Assembly: GCA_009594865.1 (NCBI GenBank)
Contig: VOPT01000003.1
Coordinates: 62,001 to 126,000, forward strand
Direction: 5' to 3'
Length of the DNA: 64,000 nucleotides
Source of the DNA: Nitrospira sp.
Lineage (GTDB): Bacteria; Nitrospirota; Nitrospiria; Nitrospirales; Nitrospiraceae
Shown: in pieces, positions 42,468 through 50,326 of the stretch
Layout: every line of letters starts with the position of its first letter
Position numbering within the stretch: position 1 is the first letter of the stretch
Notes under the pieces: generated by a model
The model's input: only the letters and a program-made list of their open reading frames with translations
Told to the model about the DNA's origin: nothing
Database searches by the model: none
Made by a program: the position numbers and the translations under genes

Positions 42468-43456
42468 TTCGGTGACACCTCAGCGGGGCGTTCCGCGGGC
42501 TGGAGCTGAGTCGGTCGATCGGTCGGGGTCCGTTCGATGAACACATCGACCTGTTGTCCGGCATAGACGGGAACCCCCGGCCGATCAAAGCGATAGATGA
42601 TTTGAAGGACGCGGGTGTCTACCCGTTCGTTGTTGTCACCCGTCAGGGATTTTTTGGGGACGATGTATGGTTCGATCCGCACGAAGGTCAGCGGAATCGT
42701 TTGAGCCGTGTTGCCTTTCAGGTAGGCCACGGCCGGCCGCTGCGGGGCGACGAGCGGGGCGTTGACTTCATCCACTTCTGCGCGGACCTGCAATTGTTGC
42801 ATGTCGCCCAACAGCATGAGTGGCTCGGTCGCACCGGTCGTCAGCGCAAACTCCCCTGCCCGGATATTCACCTGGAGGATCGTGCCGGCGCGTGGCGCCC
42901 GAACGGTCAGCCGATCCAGCAGCAGTTGTGTTTCATCCCGCTGCGCGATGACCTGTTTCAGCGCCGCCTCGAACCGGCTCATCGCGCGTTTCGCCATTTC
43001 CGCGGCATACCAGGTGCGTTTCACATCGTCGTCGCTGACCGCCCGGCTGTCGCGAACGGACTTCAACCGTTTGAGTTGCGTGTCGAGATCGCCGATGCGG
43101 TACTTCTGCTCTTCCATCTGCGCTTCTGCCGGTGGAATGGCGGCCTGCCGGGCCACGAGTTGTGCGCGAAGATCGCGATCGTCTAGCTGCAACAGCGGAT
43201 CGCCCTCGCGGACTTTGTCTCCGACCGCCACAAAGACCTTGGTCACCAGGCCTGCAGCCGGCGGGCCGATACGCACATTCTCATTGGCCGCCTCGATAAT
43301 ACCGCTTGCCGCGACGGTGGTCTCAAACGGAGAGCGGGGTGGTTCCACGATCGGAGTCGGCATGGGGGCGGTGTTGCCGGCGGTCAGCACGGACCAGCCG
43401 GCGAACGCGGTACAGAGAAGCGCGAGCCAGACACTGACGCGGTTGAGAATCATCAT
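42464..43456 (-). CDS. DevB/HlyD-type periplasmic adaptor
   Basis: 330 residues. N-terminal TM/signal anchor, barrel-sandwich (lipoyl-like) halves ASGIIEAANENVRIG and VFVAVGDKVREGDPLLQLD, a helical hairpin (about 100-180), the second lipoyl half VRAPRAGTILQVN, and a beta-barrel. Adaptor between a MacB/DevC type permease and the TolC-like channel. Overlaps both flanking genes by 4 bp, so stoichiometric coupled translation is likely. Confidence 0.92.
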   Translation of the reverse strand: MMILNRVSVWLALLCTAFAGWSVLTAGNTAPMPTPIVEPPRSPFETTVAASGIIEAANENVRIGPPAAGLVTKVFVAVGDKVREGDPLLQLDDRDLRAQLVARQAAIPPAEAQMEEQKYRIGDLDTQLKRLKSVRDSRAVSDDDVKRTWYAAEMAKRAMSRFEAALKQVIAQRDETQLLLDRLTVRAPRAGTILQVNIRAGEFALTTGATEPLMLLGDMQQLQVRAEVDEVNAPLVAPQRPAVAYLKGNTAQTIPLTFVRIEPYIVPKKSLTGDNNERVDTRVLQIIYRFDRPGVPVYAGQQVDVFIERTPTDRPTQLQPAERPAEVSPK

Positions 43457-44199
43457 GCCGTCGCCTCCGGGTGAATCGGATGGACCCCCACAATGCGGCC
43501 GTCCGTCAGTTCCGCCATGCGATCACCGAAGTGGAACACCCGGCTGTCATGAGTGACCACGATGACGCAGCGGTTCGGCGCTCGACCCACGTCGCGAATC
43601 AGTTCCATGATCTTCTGCCCGTTGGGTCCGTCAAGGGCGGCGGTGGGTTCGTCGCAGACCAGGAGTTGCGGATCGTTGACCAAGGCGCGTGCGACGGCGA
43701 CGCGTTGTTGTTGTCCCCCAGAGAGATTCCGGGGCAGAAATTCAGTACGATCACCGAGGCCTACGCGTTCCAACATCAGGCGCCCGCGTGAAGTGGCCTC
43801 AGGCCTCCGCAAGCCCTGAATCAAGAGCGGGATGGCGACGTTCTCTGCCGCGGTCAGCGCGGGTAGAAGATTGAATTGTTGAAAGACAAATCCCATTCGC
43901 TGTCCCCGAAACCTGGTTCGCGTGCCGGCGGTCATGTTCGTGAGCGATGCTCCCAACACCTCGAGGTCGCCGGCGTCGATATCCAGAATTCCGGCAATGG
44001 CCGACAGCAATGTGGTCTTGCCTCCGCCAGATTCTCCGACCAAGAGCAATAACTCGCCGAAATGCACATCGAGGTCGATGCCTTTGAGTACCGTCACGGT
44101 GGTTTCACCGGTTCCAAACGACTTCACCAGGCCCCGCACCTGCACCGCGACTGACGGCCTGCTCTGTTCCGGCGCTAGGCTGTGTACTGGATCATCCAT
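43453..44199 (-). CDS. DevA/MacB-like ABC exporter ATPase
   Basis: 248 residues from ATG 44199, located 5 bp after the permease stop; the frame extends to 44274, but that part overlaps the permease. Walker A GESGGGKTTLL, FVFQQFNLLPALTAAENV, signature LSGGQQQRVAVARAL, Walker B LLVCDEPTAALD and VVTHD. Typical of the LolD/MacB/DevA group that powers FtsX-fold exporters. Confidence 0.93.
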   Translation of the reverse strand: MDDPVHSLAPEQSRPSVAVQVRGLVKSFGTGETTVTVLKGIDLDVHFGELLLLVGESGGGKTTLLSAIAGILDIDAGDLEVLGASLTNMTAGTRTRFRGQRMGFVFQQFNLLPALTAAENVAIPLLIQGLRRPEATSRGRLMLERVGLGDRTEFLPRNLSGGQQQRVAVARALVNDPQLLVCDEPTAALDGPNGQKIMELIRDVGRAPNRCVIVVTHDSRVFHFGDRMAELTDGRIVGVHPIHPEATA

Positions 44200-44204
44200 T
44201 GAAA

Positions 44205-45335
44205 TCACCGAAAGACGATGGCCGGTTCGAGCCGGGCCAATTTGGTAATGCTGATCAAGGCTGAGAGTGTACAAATGCCTAAGAGCGCCAGGAGTACCAG
44301 CAGTAGCAACTGCCAGGTTTCAACGAAGGGTAAGCCGCCGCCCTTGGCTGAAAGAACCCCGAACCCCGTGGCCAGGCCGATGCCGATTCCGTAACCGGTG
44401 AGTCCCACCGTAAAGGCTTGCAGCAGAATCATCCGCGCAAGCGTGGAGGTGGAGGTTCCCATCGCTTTGAGCGCGCCGAACTGTTTGAGGTTTTCAACCG
44501 TGAATAGATAGAACGTTTGTCCGGCGATCGCCATACCGACGATAAAGCCCAGAATGATGGTGGTGCCGAAGTTGATGCCGATCCCGGTATTTTTGAGGAC
44601 CCAGCTGATGGTCTTCCAGCCGAACTCCTCCGCGCTGAATGCTCCCAGCCCGGTCTGTTCATGAATACGGGCGGTGACCTCCGCCACTGGTATGCCGTCT
44701 TTCGCTTTGGCGAGCACGTACGACAGCGTTCGCCGCTCACGCGGGACATACCGAATGGCGCGTGCGTAAGTGGTGTAGACCACGGGGATGTTCGTGAAGC
44801 TCTTCTGCGTTTTGGCGATTGCGACCACCCGGGCCAATTTGTCATTCAACTCGAAGAGTGTTCCGATTGTGATGACCGAGGGGCCACCCATTCGCTCAAC
44901 CGCCCATTGATCCAGCACGACGGCATCAGGCTCCAGAATATCTTCAAACCGTCCTTCCAGCACTTCTGCGGGCCGCCCGATGAGCGTGGGGGCATCCAAT
45001 CCGGTCAACGTGATCTGGTGGTAATCCCCGTTCGAGAGGCGAGCCCGTAAGACACCTTTGTACAGGGGCACGGCCCACTCCACGCCGGAAACGCTCCGCA
45101 CCCGGTCGACGGCGGTGGCGGCAATGGGTTTGACTTCGTCGACCTGGCCGATCCCCGGGTCGGTAACCCAGATCGGCACGTTGATGTTGCTGATGCTCGA
45201 TTGCGACCACATCATGAGGCCCCAGAAAATCGACCCCTGTTGCACGATCAACATGACGGCAAAGGTCAGCCCGCAGAGCAGCATGAGGTACTTCGCGCGA
45301 TCGCCGAAGAGCATTCTGAGCGCGACGTAGTTCAT
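44205..45335 (-). CDS. DevC/FtsX-like ABC exporter permease
   Basis: 376 residues. N-terminal TM at about 18-42, a periplasmic domain (about 45-240) and three C-terminal TM helices (about 255-280, 305-330, 340-365), the FtsX/MacB layout. Closest in length and order to DevC of DevBCA, which in cyanobacteria exports envelope glycolipids. The start overlaps the preceding gene's stop by 4 bp. What is exported here is unknown. Confidence 0.9.
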   Translation of the reverse strand: MNYVALRMLFGDRAKYLMLLCGLTFAVMLIVQQGSIFWGLMMWSQSSISNINVPIWVTDPGIGQVDEVKPIAATAVDRVRSVSGVEWAVPLYKGVLRARLSNGDYHQITLTGLDAPTLIGRPAEVLEGRFEDILEPDAVVLDQWAVERMGGPSVITIGTLFELNDKLARVVAIAKTQKSFTNIPVVYTTYARAIRYVPRERRTLSYVLAKAKDGIPVAEVTARIHEQTGLGAFSAEEFGWKTISWVLKNTGIGINFGTTIILGFIVGMAIAGQTFYLFTVENLKQFGALKAMGTSTSTLARMILLQAFTVGLTGYGIGIGLATGFGVLSAKGGGLPFVETWQLLLLVLLALLGICTLSALISITKLARLEPAIVFR

Positions 45336-45748
45336 TCACCCTCCTCGCCGGCGTGCTGGTCCGGGGCAAAGGCCATGACGAGAGGCATCTGGGGAAGACT
45401 GATCTGATCGTGTCGATGAAAGAAAAACGTGCAGATTCTGGCAATCGGGCACCCTCGGTGCAGGGCGACGGTCCAGAATCGCCGCACATGCTGACCGTCG
45501 GGCTGCTGAATTTCATCCATGAGGCGCAAGGGGCCCGGAAATGGATTGGAGAAGCTTATTCCCATAGGCGCCAATCGCTCGGAGAGTCCGTCGGTCAGGA
45601 AGTCGAGAATGTCTCCGCACCAGGAGAAACGGTGGCCATCGCTGCTCGCCTCGCCCGAGGGAAGCAACTGGCGCTGCCGTTCGTCGACATAGGTTTGAAT
45701 CTCGCGGCCAACGGTCTCTGGTGTCAGTTGTGACGCAACGGAGGTCAT
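45332..45748 (-). CDS. Uncharacterised small protein heading the export operon
   Basis: 138 residues from ATG 45748 (a TTG 15 bp earlier is also open). No signal peptide or TM and no family I recognise. Contains CGDILDFLTDGLSERLAP, SNPFPGPLRL and, at the end, an aromatic/His stretch CTFFFHRHDQ. It is translationally coupled to the permease (ATGA). A sigma54-like promoter ends about 17 bp before the ATG, leaving a very short leader, so the true start could be later. Confidence 0.6.
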   Translation of the reverse strand: MTSVASQLTPETVGREIQTYVDERQRQLLPSGEASSDGHRFSWCGDILDFLTDGLSERLAPMGISFSNPFPGPLRLMDEIQQPDGQHVRRFWTVALHRGCPIARICTFFFHRHDQISLPQMPLVMAFAPDQHAGEEGE

Positions 45749-45760
45749 GGAGCTAAGGAA

Positions 45761-45780
45761 CAAAGCAGGGAAGATGCCAG
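45761..45780 (-). promoter_or_regulatory. Sigma54-type promoter of the export operon
   Basis: Reading on the minus strand CTGGCATCTTCCCTGCTTTG: GG at 45778-45777 and GC at 45766-45765 with exactly 10 bp between them, and good agreement with TGGCAC-N5-TTGCW. The activator gene next door and the palindrome 130-150 bp upstream support it. The leader to the ATG would be only a few bases. Confidence 0.6.
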
Positions 45781-45907
45781 ATCACGACCGAGCATGGTCA
45801 GCGTTCATATCTTACTGAACCGTCTAGAGAATATTGGAGGGGCGTGGATGCGCGAGGGAGGTAGTCTCTAATGGTATCTGCCGAGATATTGGCATCTGGG
45901 AGGAGTG

Positions 45908-45925
45908 GTGCCCATATGCGGGCAG
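45908..45925 (-). promoter_or_regulatory. Candidate enhancer site for the sigma54 activator
   Basis: GTGCCCATATGCGGGCAG: arms share TGCCC/GGGCA, and the first 11 bases are identical to the palindrome at 47955-47972. It begins directly after the activator stop and about 160 bp upstream of the predicted operon start, the usual enhancer distance. Confidence 0.6.
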
Positions 45926-47962
45926 TTACGAGGAGGGCCTGACCGGTCGGCTGATGTCCAATTTTTTCATGCGGTGCTGCAGGGTGGATCGTTTCATGCC
46001 GAGTTTTTCGGCGGCTCCCTGCTTTCCCGCCAGGACCCAATTGGTTCGAACCAGCATGTCCATGATATGGGCGCGTTCCGCCTCCGCCAATGTGCCGGGG
46101 GTGGAGTTCCGTTCATGGCTCAACCCGAGGCCATCCAGTTCATCGATGGTCAGTACGGATCCTCGACTGACGATCACCGCGCGTTCCATAAGGTGCTCGA
46201 GTTCTCGAACATTTCCCGGCCAATCGTAGGCGGAGAGGGCTTTGAGTGCCGCGCTGTTGATGCGCGTCACCGGTTTACGATGTCGAAGGCCGTATTTCTT
46301 GGCAAAGTGACGAGCCAGCAGCGGAATGTCGTCGCGCCGTTCCCGCAGCGTCGGCAGACGAAGCGGGAACACGTTGAGACGATAAAAGAGATCGGCACGG
46401 AATGCGCCGCGTTTGATGGCTAGCTCCAGATCGACGTTCGTCGCCGCCAGCACGCGAACATCCACGCGGATGGTCTGGGTTCCGCCGACCCGGTGGAACT
46501 CCTGCGCCTCCAGCACGCGCAGGAGTTTCGTCTGGACGTCGATAGGGAGTTCGCCGACTTCATCGAGAAAAATCGTGCCGCCATGGGCGAGTTCGAAGCG
46601 GCCCAGCTTGCGGGCCGTCGCGCTGGTGAAGGCTCCCTTTTCGTGGCCGAAGAGTTCGGATTCGATGAGCGTCGGCGGAAGCGCCGCGCAGTTCACCGTG
46701 ATCAGGGTGTTCTGCCGGCGCGGGGACAATCGATGAATGGCTTGGGCCACCAATTCCTTGCCGGTACCGGTTTCTCCCGTAATCAACACCGTGGAATCGG
46801 TCGGCGCGACCATTTCAATGGCGCGAAGCGATTTCTGAAGTGCGAGGCTATCCCCTACGAGGCTTTTCAGATCCAGAGAGGCGCCCATTTCTTCACGCAG
46901 GTACACGTTTTCCTGCTCCAGTTGATCCTTGAGCCGCCGGATCTGGTCATAGGCGGAGAGATTGGTGATGGCGTGGGACAGGTGAAAACCGATTTGTTCC
47001 GTCAACGCCAGGTCTCGTTCGGAAAAGGCGTTTCGCCGTTTGCTTCCGATGGCCAGGAAGCCATAGGGCGCTCCTTGGACGAGGAGGGGGCAGAGCATGG
47101 CGGAACAGACGCCAAGCGACTCGAAATAACGGTGTTCGGCAAATCGGTCCTGGTTGTGTCCGGTGAGCAGGAGGGGTTTGCCGGTGGTGAGGATTTCGGC
47201 CGCGGCCATTTGCTCGAACGGAAATTGCCGCAAGGCGTCTTCGTCGATCTCGACCCCCTCGCAAGCCACGATGTCGAACCAACGATTATGGGGTTCGCCG
47301 ACAAATCGCACGAGGCCGGTCACGTCGTGGTGGATGACTTCGCGGAGGATCGGCTGGATCGAGCGAATCAGATTGTCGAGCGTCAGAGTGCCCAGCACGA
47401 CCTGCTTGTTGATGGCCACCAGCGTGTCCCGTTCTTCAGCCGCCAGCACGGCGGTCAACACCGGTGCAATGTGTCGGCTTAACAGGTCGAGCCATATCCG
47501 ATCCTCCGCCGAGAAGGCTCCGGGTTTTCCGGGCGCGACAGCGGCGATGACAGCCAGCGTCTTGGCGGCTGGGCCAGAGTCAACGGGCATGCTGATCGGA
47601 GCGACCAGTACCGATGTGCCAAAGCAAATATGCGGTGCGAGGGCTCGGGCTTCCGTCCAGGGAGACGTGCTGAGATCGTCGGTCAGGATCGCCTGCCCGG
47701 CAAGGACGGCTGCTTCCTTGATGGTACCGGCTGCGGGTAATTGCGCGATGGGGTAGGCGGGCGAAGCCGGGTCGCGCAAACTTTCGGATACCGGTGAAAA
47801 CGCGGCGGCCGTCTCGCTGTACAGATAGAGGCCGATGACGTCGCAGCCCAGGCGATGGCTGAGTTCCTGTTGGAGTCGTTCGTCGAACTGGCGGAGAGTG
47901 TTCGTTTGGAGCAGCGCGCTCAGGATGGGAAACCAGTCACGTGTATCAAGCATGGTGCCCAT
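45926..47962 (-). CDS. Sigma54-dependent transcriptional activator with GAF domains
   Basis: 678 residues from ATG 47962 (frame open to a GTG at 48031; Met at 47953 also possible). Two GAF-like sensory domains (about 10-165 and 185-325), then a coiled linker. The AAA+ domain has GETGTGKELVAQAIH and ESELFGHEKGAFTSA, where the sigma54 loop is GAFTSA instead of the common GAFTGA, plus GGTIFLDEVGELP and YDWPGNVRELEHLMERAV. A C-terminal Fis-type HTH follows (QGAAEKLGMKRSTLQHRMKK). Presumed activator of the export operon just downstream. The palindrome at its own start suggests autoregulation. Confidence 0.93.
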   Translation of the reverse strand: MGTMLDTRDWFPILSALLQTNTLRQFDERLQQELSHRLGCDVIGLYLYSETAAAFSPVSESLRDPASPAYPIAQLPAAGTIKEAAVLAGQAILTDDLSTSPWTEARALAPHICFGTSVLVAPISMPVDSGPAAKTLAVIAAVAPGKPGAFSAEDRIWLDLLSRHIAPVLTAVLAAEERDTLVAINKQVVLGTLTLDNLIRSIQPILREVIHHDVTGLVRFVGEPHNRWFDIVACEGVEIDEDALRQFPFEQMAAAEILTTGKPLLLTGHNQDRFAEHRYFESLGVCSAMLCPLLVQGAPYGFLAIGSKRRNAFSERDLALTEQIGFHLSHAITNLSAYDQIRRLKDQLEQENVYLREEMGASLDLKSLVGDSLALQKSLRAIEMVAPTDSTVLITGETGTGKELVAQAIHRLSPRRQNTLITVNCAALPPTLIESELFGHEKGAFTSATARKLGRFELAHGGTIFLDEVGELPIDVQTKLLRVLEAQEFHRVGGTQTIRVDVRVLAATNVDLELAIKRGAFRADLFYRLNVFPLRLPTLRERRDDIPLLARHFAKKYGLRHRKPVTRINSAALKALSAYDWPGNVRELEHLMERAVIVSRGSVLTIDELDGLGLSHERNSTPGTLAEAERAHIMDMLVRTNWVLAGKQGAAEKLGMKRSTLQHRMKKLDISRPVRPSS

Positions 47963-47972
47963 ATGTGGGCAC
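47955..47972 (-). promoter_or_regulatory. Perfect palindrome at the activator start
   Basis: GTGCCCA-TATG-TGGGCAC, seven perfect bases per arm. It overlaps the ATG at 47962, so binding there would directly repress, or the real start is 47953 or another codon. Shares its first 11 bases with the site at 45908-45925. Confidence 0.6.
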
Positions 47973-48075
47973 TTTAGCACGGCGTGATGATCGAGGGGAA
48001 GACAGGGACGGAGAAATCGTGGGGACGTCACGCACAGGGCTGAAGTGAGGAGTCAGGGACAAGCATGGGCCTGCG

Positions 48076-49533
48076 TCATCGCTGTGTGCTTCTGGATTTC
48101 AGGGCCTCCAGCCGTGGTTTGTCGAGTGTGACATAGAGAGACTTTTCCTGTGTCACGGTCACCGCGCCTGCTGCTTGCCCTTTCGCTTTTTTGACCCACT
48201 TGCGGCGGGTATAGATCACATCACCCTTCCCGCTTTTTTTTAGATCGCTGTAGAGGAGAGCCAGTGTCGCCGCGTCGCGTATCGTTTCCGGAGGCGGCTC
48301 GGTCCCTTTGTCCAGCCGCACGACGACATGTGAACCGGGTGTGCCGCGGGCATGAAGCCAGAGGTCTTCGCTCTTCGCAAGTCCGAAGGTGAGATCATCA
48401 TTCTCGCGAGCATTGCGGCCCACCAAGATAGGGTGACCGTCCGATGAGACGAAACGGCGGAATGGCCCGCGGGATTCTCCGCTACTGACGCGTTTCCGTC
48501 GTAAAGCCGGCGATTCTCGTCCCGCAGGGCGTCCCTCCGTACTTGGCGCCTGCCAGGTTCCTTGTTTGATCCTGTCCAATTCGGCTTGGGTCTGCTGAAC
48601 CTCTGTTTCGATCGAAGCCAGGCGGGGCGAAATTTCGCGTCGGGCGGAGACGAATTTACGATACTTCGCAAAGTACGCATCCATATTGGCCTGCGGTCCT
48701 TTGGTGGGATCGAGCGGAATCGTCAGTTCAGGTAGTCGTTCATCGTAATAGTCGACCACGGCAATCGTATTCTGCCCTTTCTTGAGCAGCCCCAGATTCG
48801 CTTTTAACAATTCACCATAGCGTGCGTAGGGTTCGTATCGTCCGGCCTGTTCGAGGTCTTGGCGGAGAGCGGCCATGCGGCGCAAAAGCTTTTTGAGATG
48901 TTTCCGCAGTCCTGATTCCCGTTCGCGGGCCTGAGCCTGGTGCGACAATTCGGCTCCCCGATCTCGATAGAACGCTTCGAGTCTGGATGAAAGGGGAAAG
49001 GGATCTTGGGCCGACTGCGGCTGCGTGTCCGGCTCAGGAGCGACGGCTTCATGGGGCGACGCTCGAAACGATGCCGCTGCCGGTGCCTGATAAGTTTGGC
49101 CGACGCGCTCTTTATGGTGACGAAGCGTGGCGACCACCCGGCCTTCTGCGTCGAGAAAAAGGAGATCTGCATTGCGGCTGAACAGTTCTGCGAGGAGAGA
49201 GACGGGTCCGTCCCGGCTGGTGAGATCAAGGCGAACGATGCGATCGCCGGCCATGTGCTGAATGCTGTCGATCCGCGCGCCCTGAATGCGCGCCCGGAGC
49301 AGCTGACAGAAGGAGGGCGGGGCCGGCGGATTGGGCAGCGGCTGCTGAACGAGGTGGATACGCGCCGTGTCGTCTCGCAGGGAGTAGAGCAGGCGGCGGG
49401 TATGTCCCGGCACACGAATTCCCAGGATCAGGGTGTCGGACAACGGTTGAAAAATCTTCTGTATCCAGCCGTCTGCCAGGGCTTGGGTTAGTTCCTGGAC
49501 CATAGAACCAATTTCTGTCGCAGTCAGAGCCAT
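48076..49533 (-). CDS. NFACT-family protein (RqcH/Rqc2/FbpA-like)
   Basis: 485 residues. Bacterial relatives recruit Ala-tRNA to stalled 50S subunits and add C-terminal alanine tails. The NFACT-N domain covers about 1-200 (QKIFQPLSDTLILGIR, LLYSLRDDTARIHLV); a coiled-coil/HhH region follows (about 200-340, KKLLRRMAALRQDLEQA, WIPI-type YYDERLPELTIPLDP). The NFACT-R domain covers about 370-480 with the characteristic GRNARENDDLTFGLAKSEDLWLH in pieces DDLTF, DLWLHARGTPGSHVV and GKGDVIYTRRKWVKK. The DR residues of the active family are replaced by other residues in part, so tail synthesis activity is likely but unproven. Confidence 0.88.
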   Translation of the reverse strand: MALTATEIGSMVQELTQALADGWIQKIFQPLSDTLILGIRVPGHTRRLLYSLRDDTARIHLVQQPLPNPPAPPSFCQLLRARIQGARIDSIQHMAGDRIVRLDLTSRDGPVSLLAELFSRNADLLFLDAEGRVVATLRHHKERVGQTYQAPAAASFRASPHEAVAPEPDTQPQSAQDPFPLSSRLEAFYRDRGAELSHQAQARERESGLRKHLKKLLRRMAALRQDLEQAGRYEPYARYGELLKANLGLLKKGQNTIAVVDYYDERLPELTIPLDPTKGPQANMDAYFAKYRKFVSARREISPRLASIETEVQQTQAELDRIKQGTWQAPSTEGRPAGRESPALRRKRVSSGESRGPFRRFVSSDGHPILVGRNARENDDLTFGLAKSEDLWLHARGTPGSHVVVRLDKGTEPPPETIRDAATLALLYSDLKKSGKGDVIYTRRKWVKKAKGQAAGAVTVTQEKSLYVTLDKPRLEALKSRSTQR

Positions 49534-49860
49534 TTTTTGGTCCGCCGTGCCAATCGTACGCCCCTCGCCTCGACCGGCCTCTATCGATGGGCCCGAAGTG
49601 GTCAGGGAATTGTTTCGTGTGAATGCTCGATTTTACCCATTTTTGTCCCATGAGACCAATTCGGTCACAAACACCCTCATTCAGTCCGAATGAATGGGTT
49701 CGACGCCCACGCTTCTTCCGGCCAAACGATCAGGGGCGGCCGGAGGAGGGTGGCATCCACATTGCTTCTCTCCAGCATCAGGTTGTTGAGTTGTACGAAT
49801 GGGCAACAGATCGTTCCGTCTTGACGGGGATCTAAGAGGCTGTCCGAAGGGAGGCGACTC
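49534..49860. other. Intergenic region, nothing assigned
   Basis: 327 bp between the divergent NFACT gene and the small zinc-ribbon gene. I see only a short dyad CATTC-AGTCC-GAATG near 49680 and no supported gene or RNA. Confidence 0.5.
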
Positions 49861-50088
49861 ATGACATGCACGCGATGTGAAGGGTTAATGGTGATGGACG
49901 ATTTGGTCGATCTCCAGGAAAGTTATCATCCCATGCGGTTGCGCGGGCACCGCTGCCTCAGTTGCGGCAATGTGGTCGACACGCTCATTCAACGCCACCG
50001 GATGGTGCAGAACTCCCATCTCCGTCCGGTCCCAGCGTCGGTCCCCGAGAAACCGTTTCTCTTTGATTTGATCAAGCGCACGGCATAA
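49861..50088 (+). CDS. Small zinc-ribbon protein
   Basis: 75 residues with two CxxC pairs, Cys3/Cys6 and Cys32/Cys35, spaced as in a single zinc ribbon (MTCTRCEGLM, then HRCLSCGNVVD). GGAGG lies 7 bp before the ATG. C-terminal residues are basic/hydrophobic. Possible RNA/DNA or protein-binding factor; no specific function can be given. Confidence 0.75.
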   Translation: MTCTRCEGLMVMDDLVDLQESYHPMRLRGHRCLSCGNVVDTLIQRHRMVQNSHLRPVPASVPEKPFLFDLIKRTA

Positions 50089-50326
50089 GTCGCTCCCCGC
50101 GAGACCAGCGTCGGTTTCGCAGGGAGATGCTCCAGGCAGGATTGTTCTCCCGCCTATCGCACGACGCCCGCGTGTCTCGTTCTCACTGCTGGTTGCTCCC
50201 CTTCCGTGGTGCTCACTATTTCGTCACGCAAGATTGTTCAGCGTCCTGCTGCATGCTTGTCAGCGAGCGAGCAGTCGCGTAGAGTGCGCGCGCGGCGCTC
50301 TCTTTGACTCAGAAAGGCGATGAGTA

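Noticed and set aside
46493..47482. 329-codon plus-strand open frame
   Set aside because: Antisense of the sigma54 activator, whose motifs are unmistakable.
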